DNA of 64,000 bases, taken from positions 41,141-105,140 of the forward strand of contig JAFLEI010000024.1 of NCBI GenBank assembly GCA_017301975.1, in the 5' to 3' direction. Shown here in pieces: positions 8,443 to 15,350 of the stretch. The notes under the pieces were generated by a model. It was given only the letters and a program-made list of their open reading frames with translations, had not been told where the DNA came from and ran no database searches. The position numbers were made by a program, and so were the translations under genes. The DNA is from Verrucomicrobiota bacterium (GTDB taxonomy: Bacteria; Verrucomicrobiota; Verrucomicrobiia; Verrucomicrobiales; Verrucomicrobiaceae). Each line of letters begins with the position of its first letter. Within the stretch, counting starts at the first letter, position 1.

Positions 8443-11070
8443 ATGAAACCCTTCCGTTCCTGCCTCGCAATTCTTCTCGGTCTCTGCTTGTCGAGCTTCG
8501 CCGCCACACCTGACGCGAAGATTGCTATGCCGAAGTCGAGCGATCCGCAGCTCGAGTTCACGCTCATTGCATCCGAGCCACAGATCGTCACGCCCATCGG
8601 CATCGCGATCGACAAGCGCAATCGACTCTTCGTTGTCGAGTCGCACACGCATCATCGCCCCGCCGATTACAAGGGGCCGGAGACGGATCGCGTGAAGGTG
8701 TTTCTCGACACGAATGGCGACGGCATTCCCGACACGCCGAAGGTGTTCGCGGAAGGCTTCAAGACCGCCATGAATCTTGTGCTTTCTCCAGCAGATGAGC
8801 TTTACCTCGTTCACCGCAGCGGCGTGGTGCTGCTGCACGATGCGGATGGCGATGGTGTCTCCGAGCGGAGCACTAAAATCGTGGAGCTGGTGACCACTAC
8901 GGATTATCCGCACAATGGATTGAACGGCATTGTCTTTAGCCGCAATGGCTGGCTTTATCTCGGCATTGGCGAAAACTTCAGCGCCGAATACACGCTGCGC
9001 GGAACGGACGGCAGCGAGGTTCACGCCGGTCCTGGACGTGGCGGAAAAGTCTTTCGCTGCCGTGCTGACGGGCGCGAGTTGCAGGAGGTCGCCACCGGTT
9101 TCTGGAATCCCTTCGGTCTCGAGCTGGATCGCGCGGGTCGTCTCTTCTGCGTGGACAACGATCCTGGCGGTCGTCCGCCCTGCCGCCTGCTTCACGTCGT
9201 GCCCGGCGGCGACTATGGCTACAAGCGCCGCTACGATGACACGCATGTTTTTAATGGCTGGGATGGAGAACTACCCGGCACGCTGCCGATGCTCAAAGGC
9301 ACGGGCGAGGCGCCCTGCGGTGTCATTTCCACCGACCGACTTGCGCTTCCAGCCGGCTACGCGGGATCACTGCTCGTCGCTTCATGGGGCGATGCCACCA
9401 TCGAACTGTATCGTCTGAAGCCGCTGGGCGGATCGTTCAGCGCGACGAAGGAAAATCTCGTTGTGGGCGAGAAGAAGTTTAACGAAGCCTTCTGTCCCGT
9501 GGATTTCGCCGCCGCGCCGGATGGCTCGCTCTACGTCACCGACTGGGCCGACCGCACCTCGTATCCCGTTCATGGCAAGGGCCGCATCTGGCGGCTCGCG
9601 GCGAAGAAGGGTGTGAAAGTGGAGCCGCCAACTCACGAGCAGCCACTCGCCGAGACAAATGCCGCCGCGCTGCGCTTCCAACGATTGCTCGCCGCTGATT
9701 CGCCGAAGCAGATTGATGAACTCAAATCCGCGCTCACTGATGCCGATCCCTTCATCCGCTCCGCCGCGATCACTTCGCTGGCCAAGCCCGCCTACCGCGA
9801 TGCAGCATTGAAGGCTGCGGATGATGCGGATGCCGCCGTGCGGCTCGGCGCATTGTCCGCGCTGTGGCGTGGTCAGGCTGCAGATCCGGTGCCGCTGATC
9901 CGCAAGCATTTGTCCGACCCAGACGAGCGTGTGCGTTTTCTCGCGCTCTGGTGGGCAGGTGAAGATGGCATCAAAGCGCTCGCAAATGATCTCAGCCGCG
10001 CCGTCGCACAGGAACCGACTCCGACCTTGTTCCAGGCTTACCTCGCCTCCGCCGAAATGCTCGCCACGGACGCTTCGGTGCCTGCCTCAAGAGCAGCGCT
10101 CACCAAGCCCCCGGTGCCCGTGCGGCAGCAATTGCTCGCCAGCATTCTCTATGATGACAAGCAACCCGCCGCGCTTCACGCGATGGCCGCAGCGACCGTC
10201 TCCACTTTGACCGACGCGAAGACCGCCGAGCGCCTGCTGCACTTCGCACGCAACGGCGACACGAAACTCCGACAAGAAGCCATCCGCACTCTCGCCGCCT
10301 GTCCTCATGCCGACGTGCCAGGTGTGCTGAAGTCGCTCGCACTCGACACCAAACTCACGTCCTCACTGCGAGCCGATGCGATCCTCTCAATCGCCCGACG
10401 CGATGCGACGCAACTCCCCGCGCTGACCGAATTGCTCAATGACAGCGAACCACATGTGCAGTTGGAGACCGCGCGCGCCCTGCGTCTCGCGATGAGCGAA
10501 GCCCCAGTGCGCATGGCATTGCAAGACAAGCTCGCCTCTTTGAGCGACACATCTTCAGCCTTGGCCGAGCAGCTTCAGTTTGCGCTCACGTCCAGTGCAG
10601 CCAAGCGTCCTGCCACTCCCGCCGAATGGCGCAAAGCTGTGGCCGTGGGTGGTGATGCCGAGTCCGGCCGCCGCGTGTTCCACAGCGTGCAAACTGGCTG
10701 CACGATGTGTCATCAAGCAGAGGGACGCGGCACAAGCATCGGCCCGGAGCTGACAAACGTCGCCCGCTCATTTGATCGCGCCAAACTCATCGAAGCCATC
10801 CTCGATCCCTCACGCGAAGTCGCACCGCAATACGAGCATCACATCGTCGAAACCAAGTCCGGCACCACCTACTCCGGCGTGCTCGTTCACATTGGCCTCG
10901 ATGGCTCCCCTCTGATCAACGCCCTCGGCACTGGCCGCCAACGCATCCCCACCGCTCAGATCACACGTCACACCACATCGCCCCTCTCGATGATGCTCTT
11001 CGGCTTGGAGAACACCATGACCGTCCACGACTTCCGCGACCTGCTCGCCTTCCTGCTGACTGGCAAATAG
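8443..11070 (+). CDS. PVC-type beta-propeller/HEAT/heme-binding (CxxCH) exported protein
   Basis: An 875-aa secreted protein. Residues 1-22 form a Sec signal. Residues about 35-380 form a six-bladed propeller resembling soluble glucose/sorbosone dehydrogenases (IGIAIDKRNRLFVVES, VFLDTNGDGIPDT, GLNGIVFSRNGWLYLGIGE, WNPFGLELD). Residues about 400-690 hold HEAT-like helical repeats. Residues about 725-870 form a cytochrome-c-like domain with CTMCH as heme site, then the family hallmark NVARSFDRAKLIEAILDPSR. This architecture is characteristic of Planctomycetota and Verrucomicrobiota and is thought to oxidise carbohydrates and pass electrons to the heme. The ATG at 8443 gives the signal peptide; the open frame extends further upstream but overlaps the SDR. 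It is the last complete gene of the catabolic cluster. Confidence 0.93.
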   Translation: MKPFRSCLAILLGLCLSSFAATPDAKIAMPKSSDPQLEFTLIASEPQIVTPIGIAIDKRNRLFVVESHTHHRPADYKGPETDRVKVFLDTNGDGIPDTPKVFAEGFKTAMNLVLSPADELYLVHRSGVVLLHDADGDGVSERSTKIVELVTTTDYPHNGLNGIVFSRNGWLYLGIGENFSAEYTLRGTDGSEVHAGPGRGGKVFRCRADGRELQEVATGFWNPFGLELDRAGRLFCVDNDPGGRPPCRLLHVVPGGDYGYKRRYDDTHVFNGWDGELPGTLPMLKGTGEAPCGVISTDRLALPAGYAGSLLVASWGDATIELYRLKPLGGSFSATKENLVVGEKKFNEAFCPVDFAAAPDGSLYVTDWADRTSYPVHGKGRIWRLAAKKGVKVEPPTHEQPLAETNAAALRFQRLLAADSPKQIDELKSALTDADPFIRSAAITSLAKPAYRDAALKAADDADAAVRLGALSALWRGQAADPVPLIRKHLSDPDERVRFLALWWAGEDGIKALANDLSRAVAQEPTPTLFQAYLASAEMLATDASVPASRAALTKPPVPVRQQLLASILYDDKQPAALHAMAAATVSTLTDAKTAERLLHFARNGDTKLRQEAIRTLAACPHADVPGVLKSLALDTKLTSSLRADAILSIARRDATQLPALTELLNDSEPHVQLETARALRLAMSEAPVRMALQDKLASLSDTSSALAEQLQFALTSSAAKRPATPAEWRKAVAVGGDAESGRRVFHSVQTGCTMCHQAEGRGTSIGPELTNVARSFDRAKLIEAILDPSREVAPQYEHHIVETKSGTTYSGVLVHIGLDGSPLINALGTGRQRIPTAQITRHTTSPLSMMLFGLENTMTVHDFRDLLAFLLTGK

Positions 11071-11081
11071 AACCTCCCACC

Positions 11082-11207
11082 ATGAAGCACACTCTCTCAA
11101 TCCTCTTCGGCTCTCTCTGCATGTCATCTTCTCTCACCTGGGCTGCTGATCCACTGGTCTTCATCTCCGCCTTCGCTTCTGGCGACAATGCGGGCACCGT
11201 TCCATGA
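11082..11207 (+). pseudogene. N-terminal stub of an exported lactonase/propeller gene
   Basis: Eleven bases after the PVC gene an ATG opens a 41-codon frame: a convincing Sec signal (MKHTLSILFGSLCM onward, ending TWAA), then ADPLVFISAFASGDNAG and a stop. The mature start resembles the first strand of secreted 6-phosphogluconolactonase-like propellers (PLVFISAFxxGxxG), normally some 370 residues long. The body is absent on both sides of the mobile element, so the truncation was not caused by this insertion but by an older deletion. The family assignment rests on about 15 residues. Confidence 0.5.
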
Positions 11208-11364
11208 GGTTCGAAGTTCACGGCCTTGTTCAGAAGATCAAGGTGCTTGCAATGACGTCGCTTGCCCTGTCCAAAGCACTTCCATATGGCTTTCCTGTGC
11301 CGGATTCCTCACAACCACTCATCACGGACAAGGTCGGCTTGATTTTTTGAATTTGTTGTCAGCC
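11208..11364. other. Host spacer left of the element
   Basis: This stretch lies between the lactonase stub and the old 3' end of the cupin gene. A 47-codon frame (ATG 11204 to 11347) is present but has no recognisable domain and starts inside the stub stop as ATGA. No promoter, terminator or repeat stands out. In the ancestral locus the spacer separated the rightward catabolic cluster from the leftward-facing cupin gene. Confidence 0.6.
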
Positions 11365-11382
11365 TTACTTGAAAAACACGTC
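11365..11382 (-). pseudogene. Displaced 3' end of the cupin gene (DVFFK-stop)
   Basis: Read on the minus strand these 18 bases are GAC GTG TTT TTC AAG TAA. They directly abut the left core ATCCT (11383-11387). Placed after the core at the right junction they continue the cupin frame exactly: SHED then DVFFK and a stop. They are therefore the original last five codons of the cupin gene at 58140-58499, separated from it by integration of the element. Confidence 0.8.
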
Positions 11383-11401
11383 ATCCTATTTTGCCATTTT
11401 G
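11371..11401. other. attL junction
   Basis: Host sequence GAAAAACACGTC is followed by the core ATCCT (11383-11387) and the left element arm. The arm including part of the core reads CCTATTTTGCCATTTTG (11385-11401). The reverse complement of the right-end arm differs from it at one position only. In large serine recombinase systems attP is an imperfect palindrome whose halves end up at opposite ends of the integrated element in inverted orientation, which is what is seen. Confidence 0.82.
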
Positions 11402-11852
11402 CTACTTCACTCTCAAGTCCTCCCGGACTGCCTTGAGATTCAGGAATCTCGTCCATAAAGGCTTCATTTTGAAGCCTGAAACCCTTGGGCAGCACCTCTT
11501 GTCTCGAAGGCTCCTGTTAAAACTGACCCAAAAGGAGGTGGCTACTCGTTTGAGCACCTTGAGGGAACATTATGAGCGATGGGAACGAGACGAGGTCGAG
11601 CCGACTGCCTCGTTCTGGCCCCGCCTGATCGACTTCCTTGGCTACTATCCCTTCCCCTCCCCAACTCCTGCGGATTGGGTGCTGATGGCCCGCCGCCTTC
11701 TTGGGTTAAGTCAGTTCGGTTTTGGAAGACGGGTGAAAGCTATCGCGAAAGATGTCCGGGAATGGGAGCATGGTGTGAGTGAGCCTCCACCGGCTATGCT
11801 GGCAAAAATCCAGCAGATCGCCACGCCCCTTGTCGGAAAATCGCCAATGTGA
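11391..11852 (+). CDS. Helix-turn-helix protein, possibly the 3' part of a gene split by integration
   Basis: Up to 153 residues with two HTH-like segments: KPETLGQHLLSRRLLLKLTQ onward to REHYERWERDEVEP, then a diverged second copy (ADWVLMARRLLGLSQFGFG to DVREWEHGVSEP). The FWPRLIDFLGYYP linker is typical of a small XRE-like family. No ATG start exists: the first in-frame candidates are TTG at 11391 and TTG at 11433, and an in-frame stop in host DNA lies at 11370-11372. Across the reconstructed attP the frame is continuous with the recombinase, so in the circular element it could be the C-terminal part of a roughly 654-aa recombinase-HTH protein. In the integrated state it may start at TTG or be silent. 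Confidence 0.72.
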   Translation: MPFCYFTLKSSRTALRFRNLVHKGFILKPETLGQHLLSRRLLLKLTQKEVATRLSTLREHYERWERDEVEPTASFWPRLIDFLGYYPFPSPTPADWVLMARRLLGLSQFGFGRRVKAIAKDVREWEHGVSEPPPAMLAKIQQIATPLVGKSPM

Positions 11853-11865
11853 TAGTGATCTGGTC

Positions 11866-14667
11866 GTGCCTGAAGCTCTCAACTCACCTATCACAGATAA
11901 AGCTCGCCTGACGGCCTTGATTGCTGGTCTGTGCGCTGGGATTTCAGCCCCCTTTCTCCTGGGGTTCCTGCGGAGTCCAATCATCGGACTCAATTCGGCG
12001 CAGGTGCTTCTGATTGCCATTTTGACCCTGAGTTTCATATCTGGCTGTGGGGCAGCCTTGTGTAGTCGGAAGGAACTTCCTGGTCGGGAGCATGCCATGG
12101 GAGTCAGCGCAAGAATAGGAATGCGAGCAGGCATCTGGGCGGTCTTGGTTGTCGGAAGTGTATTGATCTTAATGGCGACATCTGCCTCACATTCCGCCAC
12201 CTCAGCGGCACTGGATAGATTCCATCGGGGGCAAATGTGGCTGACACTGGCAGTCAGCTTGGCTTCTGTGCTGCCAAGTGTGCTTTGCGGATTTCTGGGT
12301 GGCATCACGGGTGCCGGAGTTATCGCGAAAAAGCTGCCAATTCAAAAACCCGATCAGCCGTCCATACCGCTTCCCTGTTTGAAATGGCTCAATGGGAGCA
12401 TCACAGCAGCAGTAGTGATCGCCTTTGCCGCGCCACTCTCACGAGTAGGCCAACCGCTGGTTGTCGATCCACCACCACCAACGCCACCTGTTGTTGTAGC
12501 TCCACCCTCCCCACCGCCTTTCCGCTATGAGCCTCCTCAGGGGATCAAAACGGCAGGGTTGGGGGAAATTCAGCCTGACTTCTCCAAGATTATTCCAGAT
12601 GTGCAAAGTTCTTGTCCGGTCGCCTTGTCTCCCGATGGGGCGATGATCGCATTTGGCGATGCCTCAGGAGGGAGGGCAGCCGTTGGCGTTTTTGATCTGC
12701 ATCGCTTTAGCAAGGTTGCATCCATCGTGGTGCCAGCCTTTCCGCACGGCCTTCTAGCCTGGGCACCTGATCGAAAATCTATCGCATGCACGCTTGGTGA
12801 GGGGGCGTCCCGACGCATCTGGATTTTGAAAATCGAGACTGGTGCGGCCATTGAACTGCCTCGTCCGCCAGGCCGGGATGTTCCTGGCGGGGATCTGTTT
12901 TGGTGGCAGGAGCATGAACTCTCTTTCTTTCCAGAGGATGAGGCTCCGCTGGCTTTTAATCTTGAAAAGTTAGAACTGGGGGCATTCGAGGAATCCCCAG
13001 CATTCAAAAAGCTCGACGACGCCAGAAAAACGATGTGGATCGAAGGGCCAAGATCAAGCTGGCCTGAACAGACGGGCTGGAGACTTGGCCTCCGAACGAC
13101 GCTCAAATCGGCGATTCCACCGGCGCGGCGGGAACCCGACTCTCCGTGGGAGCTTTCAGGCCAGACCATATGCGCCTATGAGCATCCAAAACTGCCCTTG
13201 GCATTTGGTTTCAAGTCACTGTCGGTGAATGAAGGGGACAAGATTCTTTGTTCAGCAGACGGCTCCAAGATCATCCGATTGCTGAACGGGCAGATCGAAG
13301 TGACTTTCATGAAGAAAGCAGCCTGTCCTGACTTCATTTTTGAAGTCGAGATGCCCTTGCCTTTGGAAGAGATCGGGAACACCGGCTGGCGAAACCAAAT
13401 TGATTCCAAGATGCTGTGCCTGCTGGTTTATGCACCTTTGAGAAATCCGCTGAACAATGTGATCGTCGGGCCTGATTACAATCAAGTGCGGGCGCTTGCC
13501 CGCCTGGTTGAGTGGAAAGGACGCAAGGCCGTATTCATCGTGCAGACACACGATGAAAGCATCGAGGTGGAGGATGTCGCCTCCACATTGCATTATTGGG
13601 AGCCTGGAAAAATGTCGGAGTGGAAGCCAATCAGCACTCGCAAATGGTGGGCTGCCATCAAGCCAAGCCCTGCTGCTTTGCCTGACAAGCTGCCAGAATT
13701 GGAATCCCCGCAGCTTTTGAGTTTAATCCAGGAGCCGAATTCTTTGCTGGTAATGAAGGCTGTGGAGAAGCCCAGCTCTCCATTTCCTAAAGTTGTTGAG
13801 GAGGCTCCTGTTGCTCCCACGCCCGCACCGCCACCTTCTCCTGTGATCTCTGAGCAGGATGTGAAGGCCTTTTTGAGCGAACATCACGCCAAGGCATCAC
13901 GCGGAGATGTGGCCGGGATGATGGCCGATTATGATCGAATGGTGGATTTCCTCGACAAGGGCCGCATACCTGTTGCCAACATCGAGTCCGAGGAAAAAGA
14001 GCATCGGCAGAAATGGCAGAAAGGCAGCGAGCAAGTGGTCGGAGTGATTTTCGTGATTAACCAGTCAGGCGTGTGGAATGCCACCTACACGATCGAATTC
14101 TACAATGAGAATACGTCTGGCGATTGGCACAAAGGCCGGGCTGATCTCTCAATAAACATGAGGACTGAAGGCGCAAGGCTCTACATCACATCGCAGCGAG
14201 CCAAGGTCTATAACGTGACCGATAGCCGAGCATCTTCTCCCAAGATTTCGACCCCGGCGGCGGGAGCGGCCAAAGAGTCGAAGGGGGCCGCTATCTCGGT
14301 TCCAAGACCCTGTTTCGTTACGGTGACACGCGCTAAGGATGCCCCTCAAATTGAGTTCACCGATCAAATCAGCTTTGTGAAGGGCATTGTCTGGCACCGC
14401 ACCTACAGGGAGTTGTCGTCCGATGGTAAAGTGCTCCGCACCTGTCGTGCAATCTACACTGGCAGTGGAGGCGTCTCGCCAGACCGAAACACAGCCCGTA
14501 TTTATGTGACAACCCAGGAATGGGATCAAGGTTTCGGAGACGGATTGCTCACGGGGGTTTGTCAGCGGAGTGCTCAATCCATGGTCGGTAAGGCCTTTCA
14601 GTTTCAGTTTGTGACTGGAGGAATGGTTGAGTCACAACTGGGCATGGTCTTCCAACTTCAGAAGTAG
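11866..14667 (+). CDS. Large membrane protein with Pro-rich linker, beta-propeller and C-terminal domain
   Basis: About 933 aa from the GTG at 11866; the start is uncertain because the frame is open back to 11779, inside the HTH gene. Five hydrophobic segments occupy roughly the first 200 residues. A proline-rich linker (PPPPTPPVVVAPPSPPP) follows, then a region with TolB/WD40-like propeller strands (CPVALSPDGAMIAFGDA, LLAWAPDRKSIACTL, DKILCSADGSKIIRLL). A second Pro-rich linker leads to a C-terminal region starting ISEQDVKAFLSEHHAKASRGDVAGMM, reminiscent of SnoaL/NTF2-like domains. It lies between the HTH gene and the replication genes. Function unknown; a membrane-anchored sensor or surface protein is possible. 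Confidence 0.8.
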   Translation: MPEALNSPITDKARLTALIAGLCAGISAPFLLGFLRSPIIGLNSAQVLLIAILTLSFISGCGAALCSRKELPGREHAMGVSARIGMRAGIWAVLVVGSVLILMATSASHSATSAALDRFHRGQMWLTLAVSLASVLPSVLCGFLGGITGAGVIAKKLPIQKPDQPSIPLPCLKWLNGSITAAVVIAFAAPLSRVGQPLVVDPPPPTPPVVVAPPSPPPFRYEPPQGIKTAGLGEIQPDFSKIIPDVQSSCPVALSPDGAMIAFGDASGGRAAVGVFDLHRFSKVASIVVPAFPHGLLAWAPDRKSIACTLGEGASRRIWILKIETGAAIELPRPPGRDVPGGDLFWWQEHELSFFPEDEAPLAFNLEKLELGAFEESPAFKKLDDARKTMWIEGPRSSWPEQTGWRLGLRTTLKSAIPPARREPDSPWELSGQTICAYEHPKLPLAFGFKSLSVNEGDKILCSADGSKIIRLLNGQIEVTFMKKAACPDFIFEVEMPLPLEEIGNTGWRNQIDSKMLCLLVYAPLRNPLNNVIVGPDYNQVRALARLVEWKGRKAVFIVQTHDESIEVEDVASTLHYWEPGKMSEWKPISTRKWWAAIKPSPAALPDKLPELESPQLLSLIQEPNSLLVMKAVEKPSSPFPKVVEEAPVAPTPAPPPSPVISEQDVKAFLSEHHAKASRGDVAGMMADYDRMVDFLDKGRIPVANIESEEKEHRQKWQKGSEQVVGVIFVINQSGVWNATYTIEFYNENTSGDWHKGRADLSINMRTEGARLYITSQRAKVYNVTDSRASSPKISTPAAGAAKESKGAAISVPRPCFVTVTRAKDAPQIEFTDQISFVKGIVWHRTYRELSSDGKVLRTCRAIYTGSGGVSPDRNTARIYVTTQEWDQGFGDGLLTGVCQRSAQSMVGKAFQFQFVTGGMVESQLGMVFQLQK

Positions 14668-14756
14668 GCTTTGGTGGGGAATGCTTTCCCCTCGCGGCTA
14701 CTGCGTGCGCCGCTACCCCTTCGAGCGTGGAGGTTTCCCCGCAACGCCCCTCGCTG

Positions 14757-15011
14757 TTAAACAAGCCCCAGCTCTCTCGATCTGCGATCCAGTTCGCTCT
14801 TCCAAATTTCGTGCCTCAGTTGGCAAAGCTGGCCCTGCCCCGCCCCCGCCTGCATCGCCAACTCAGGCACCAAGGCCAGCCACCATTCCCGCTCAGCCCG
14901 TCTGGCATCAGATTCGTTCCTCACCGTGAATGACAAACCAGCCTCGCCCCCGTCCGCCCTGTGCCGCGTCACGGCAAAATGATCTGCCTCGATTCCTCCC
15001 CGCCTTCCCAC
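14757..15011 (-). CDS. Possible small protein, unknown
   Basis: An 84-codon minus-strand frame starting with GTG, the only plausible gene in the 479-base gap between the propeller protein and the RHH repressor. The product is mostly helical and charged (DARRAEREWWLALVPELAMQ, RHEIWKSELDRRSRELGLV) and contains a single Cys. The plus-strand alternatives in this stretch are proline-rich, as expected for antisense of a real gene, which mildly supports coding. No family was recognised and there is no clear ribosome binding site, so it may be spurious. Confidence 0.35.
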   Translation of the reverse strand: MGRRGGIEADHFAVTRHRADGGEAGLSFTVRNESDARRAEREWWLALVPELAMQAGAGQGQLCQLRHEIWKSELDRRSRELGLV

Positions 15012-15066
15012 GAGGATCGAGCCTGCTCATTCTGCCGCCACGCGGGGAACGGATGCGGAAAGGAAA

Positions 15067-15084
15067 ACTTCGGTCGCCCGAAGT
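15067..15084. repeat. 18-bp palindrome copy 1 (candidate parS/Rep site)
   Basis: ACTTCGGTCGCCCGAAGT forms an 8-bp perfect stem (15066-15073 with 15078-15085) around a 4-base centre. It differs at one position from the perfect palindrome at 16466-16483 and at two positions from the reverse complement of 19678-19695. It lies just upstream of a DnaA-box match and the RHH/Rep/ParA/ParB genes, so it is a candidate partition or replication-control site. Confidence 0.55.
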
Positions 15085-15093
15085 TCTACATGG

Positions 15094-15102
15094 TTATCCA
15101 CA
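15094..15102 (+). other. DnaA-box match
   Basis: TTATCCACA is an exact match to the consensus DnaA box. It lies between the 18-bp palindrome and the RHH operator, upstream of the Rep-like gene, and is compatible with an origin of replication for the excised element. A single 9-bp match in 64 kb can arise by chance, so an origin is only suggested. Confidence 0.4.
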
Positions 15103-15106
15103 GGGC

Positions 15107-15140
15107 GACGTGACACGTCAGGTCACCTTCATGGTATGAT
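15107..15140 (+). promoter_or_regulatory. Promoter and operator of the RHH-Rep-ParAB operon
   Basis: An extended -10 (TGG then TATGAT at 15135-15140) lies seven bases before the ATG at 15147. A GTGACA -35-like hexamer sits at 15110-15115. A perfect 13-bp palindrome, GACGTGACACGTC (15107-15119), covers that -35 region, the position expected for an operator bound by the ribbon-helix-helix protein encoded immediately downstream. GAGGGA just before the ATG can serve as ribosome binding site. Autoregulation is inferred. Confidence 0.5.
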
Positions 15141-15146
15141 GAGGGA

Positions 15147-15344
15147 ATGGAAAAAATAGTGCGCAAATCAGCGGGAGTGAAGTTTGAGAGCGACGTGTTG
15201 GATTTCATCGACGGCATGGCACGGGAGCAGCAGCGTAGCCGGAGCTTTATCATCAATGCCATCTTGAGATGGTATTCCAAGTGGCTCGTGGAGCAGCAAT
15301 CAAAGGTCGAGCCGGGGAAAGATCAGCCGGTGATCCGGTTGTAA
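15147..15344 (+). CDS. Ribbon-helix-helix (CopG/Arc-type) DNA-binding protein
   Basis: A 65-aa protein with the MetJ/Arc/CopG layout: an N-terminal beta strand (IVRKSAGVKFESDVLDFIDG), a first helix (DVLDFIDGMAREQQ), then RSRSFIINAILRWYSKWL as the second helix. Small RHH proteins commonly repress plasmid replication or partition operons and their own promoters. The palindrome at 15107-15119 overlapping the putative -35 is the natural operator candidate. The gene is six bases upstream of the Rep-like gene, implying one transcript. Confidence 0.8.
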   Translation: MEKIVRKSAGVKFESDVLDFIDGMAREQQRSRSFIINAILRWYSKWLVEQQSKVEPGKDQPVIRL

Positions 15345-15350
15345 GCTGCC

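Noticed and set aside
15067..15102. Confirmed replication origin
   Set aside because: Only one DnaA box and one palindrome were seen; no iterons or AT-rich unwinding region were identified, so it is left as a candidate.
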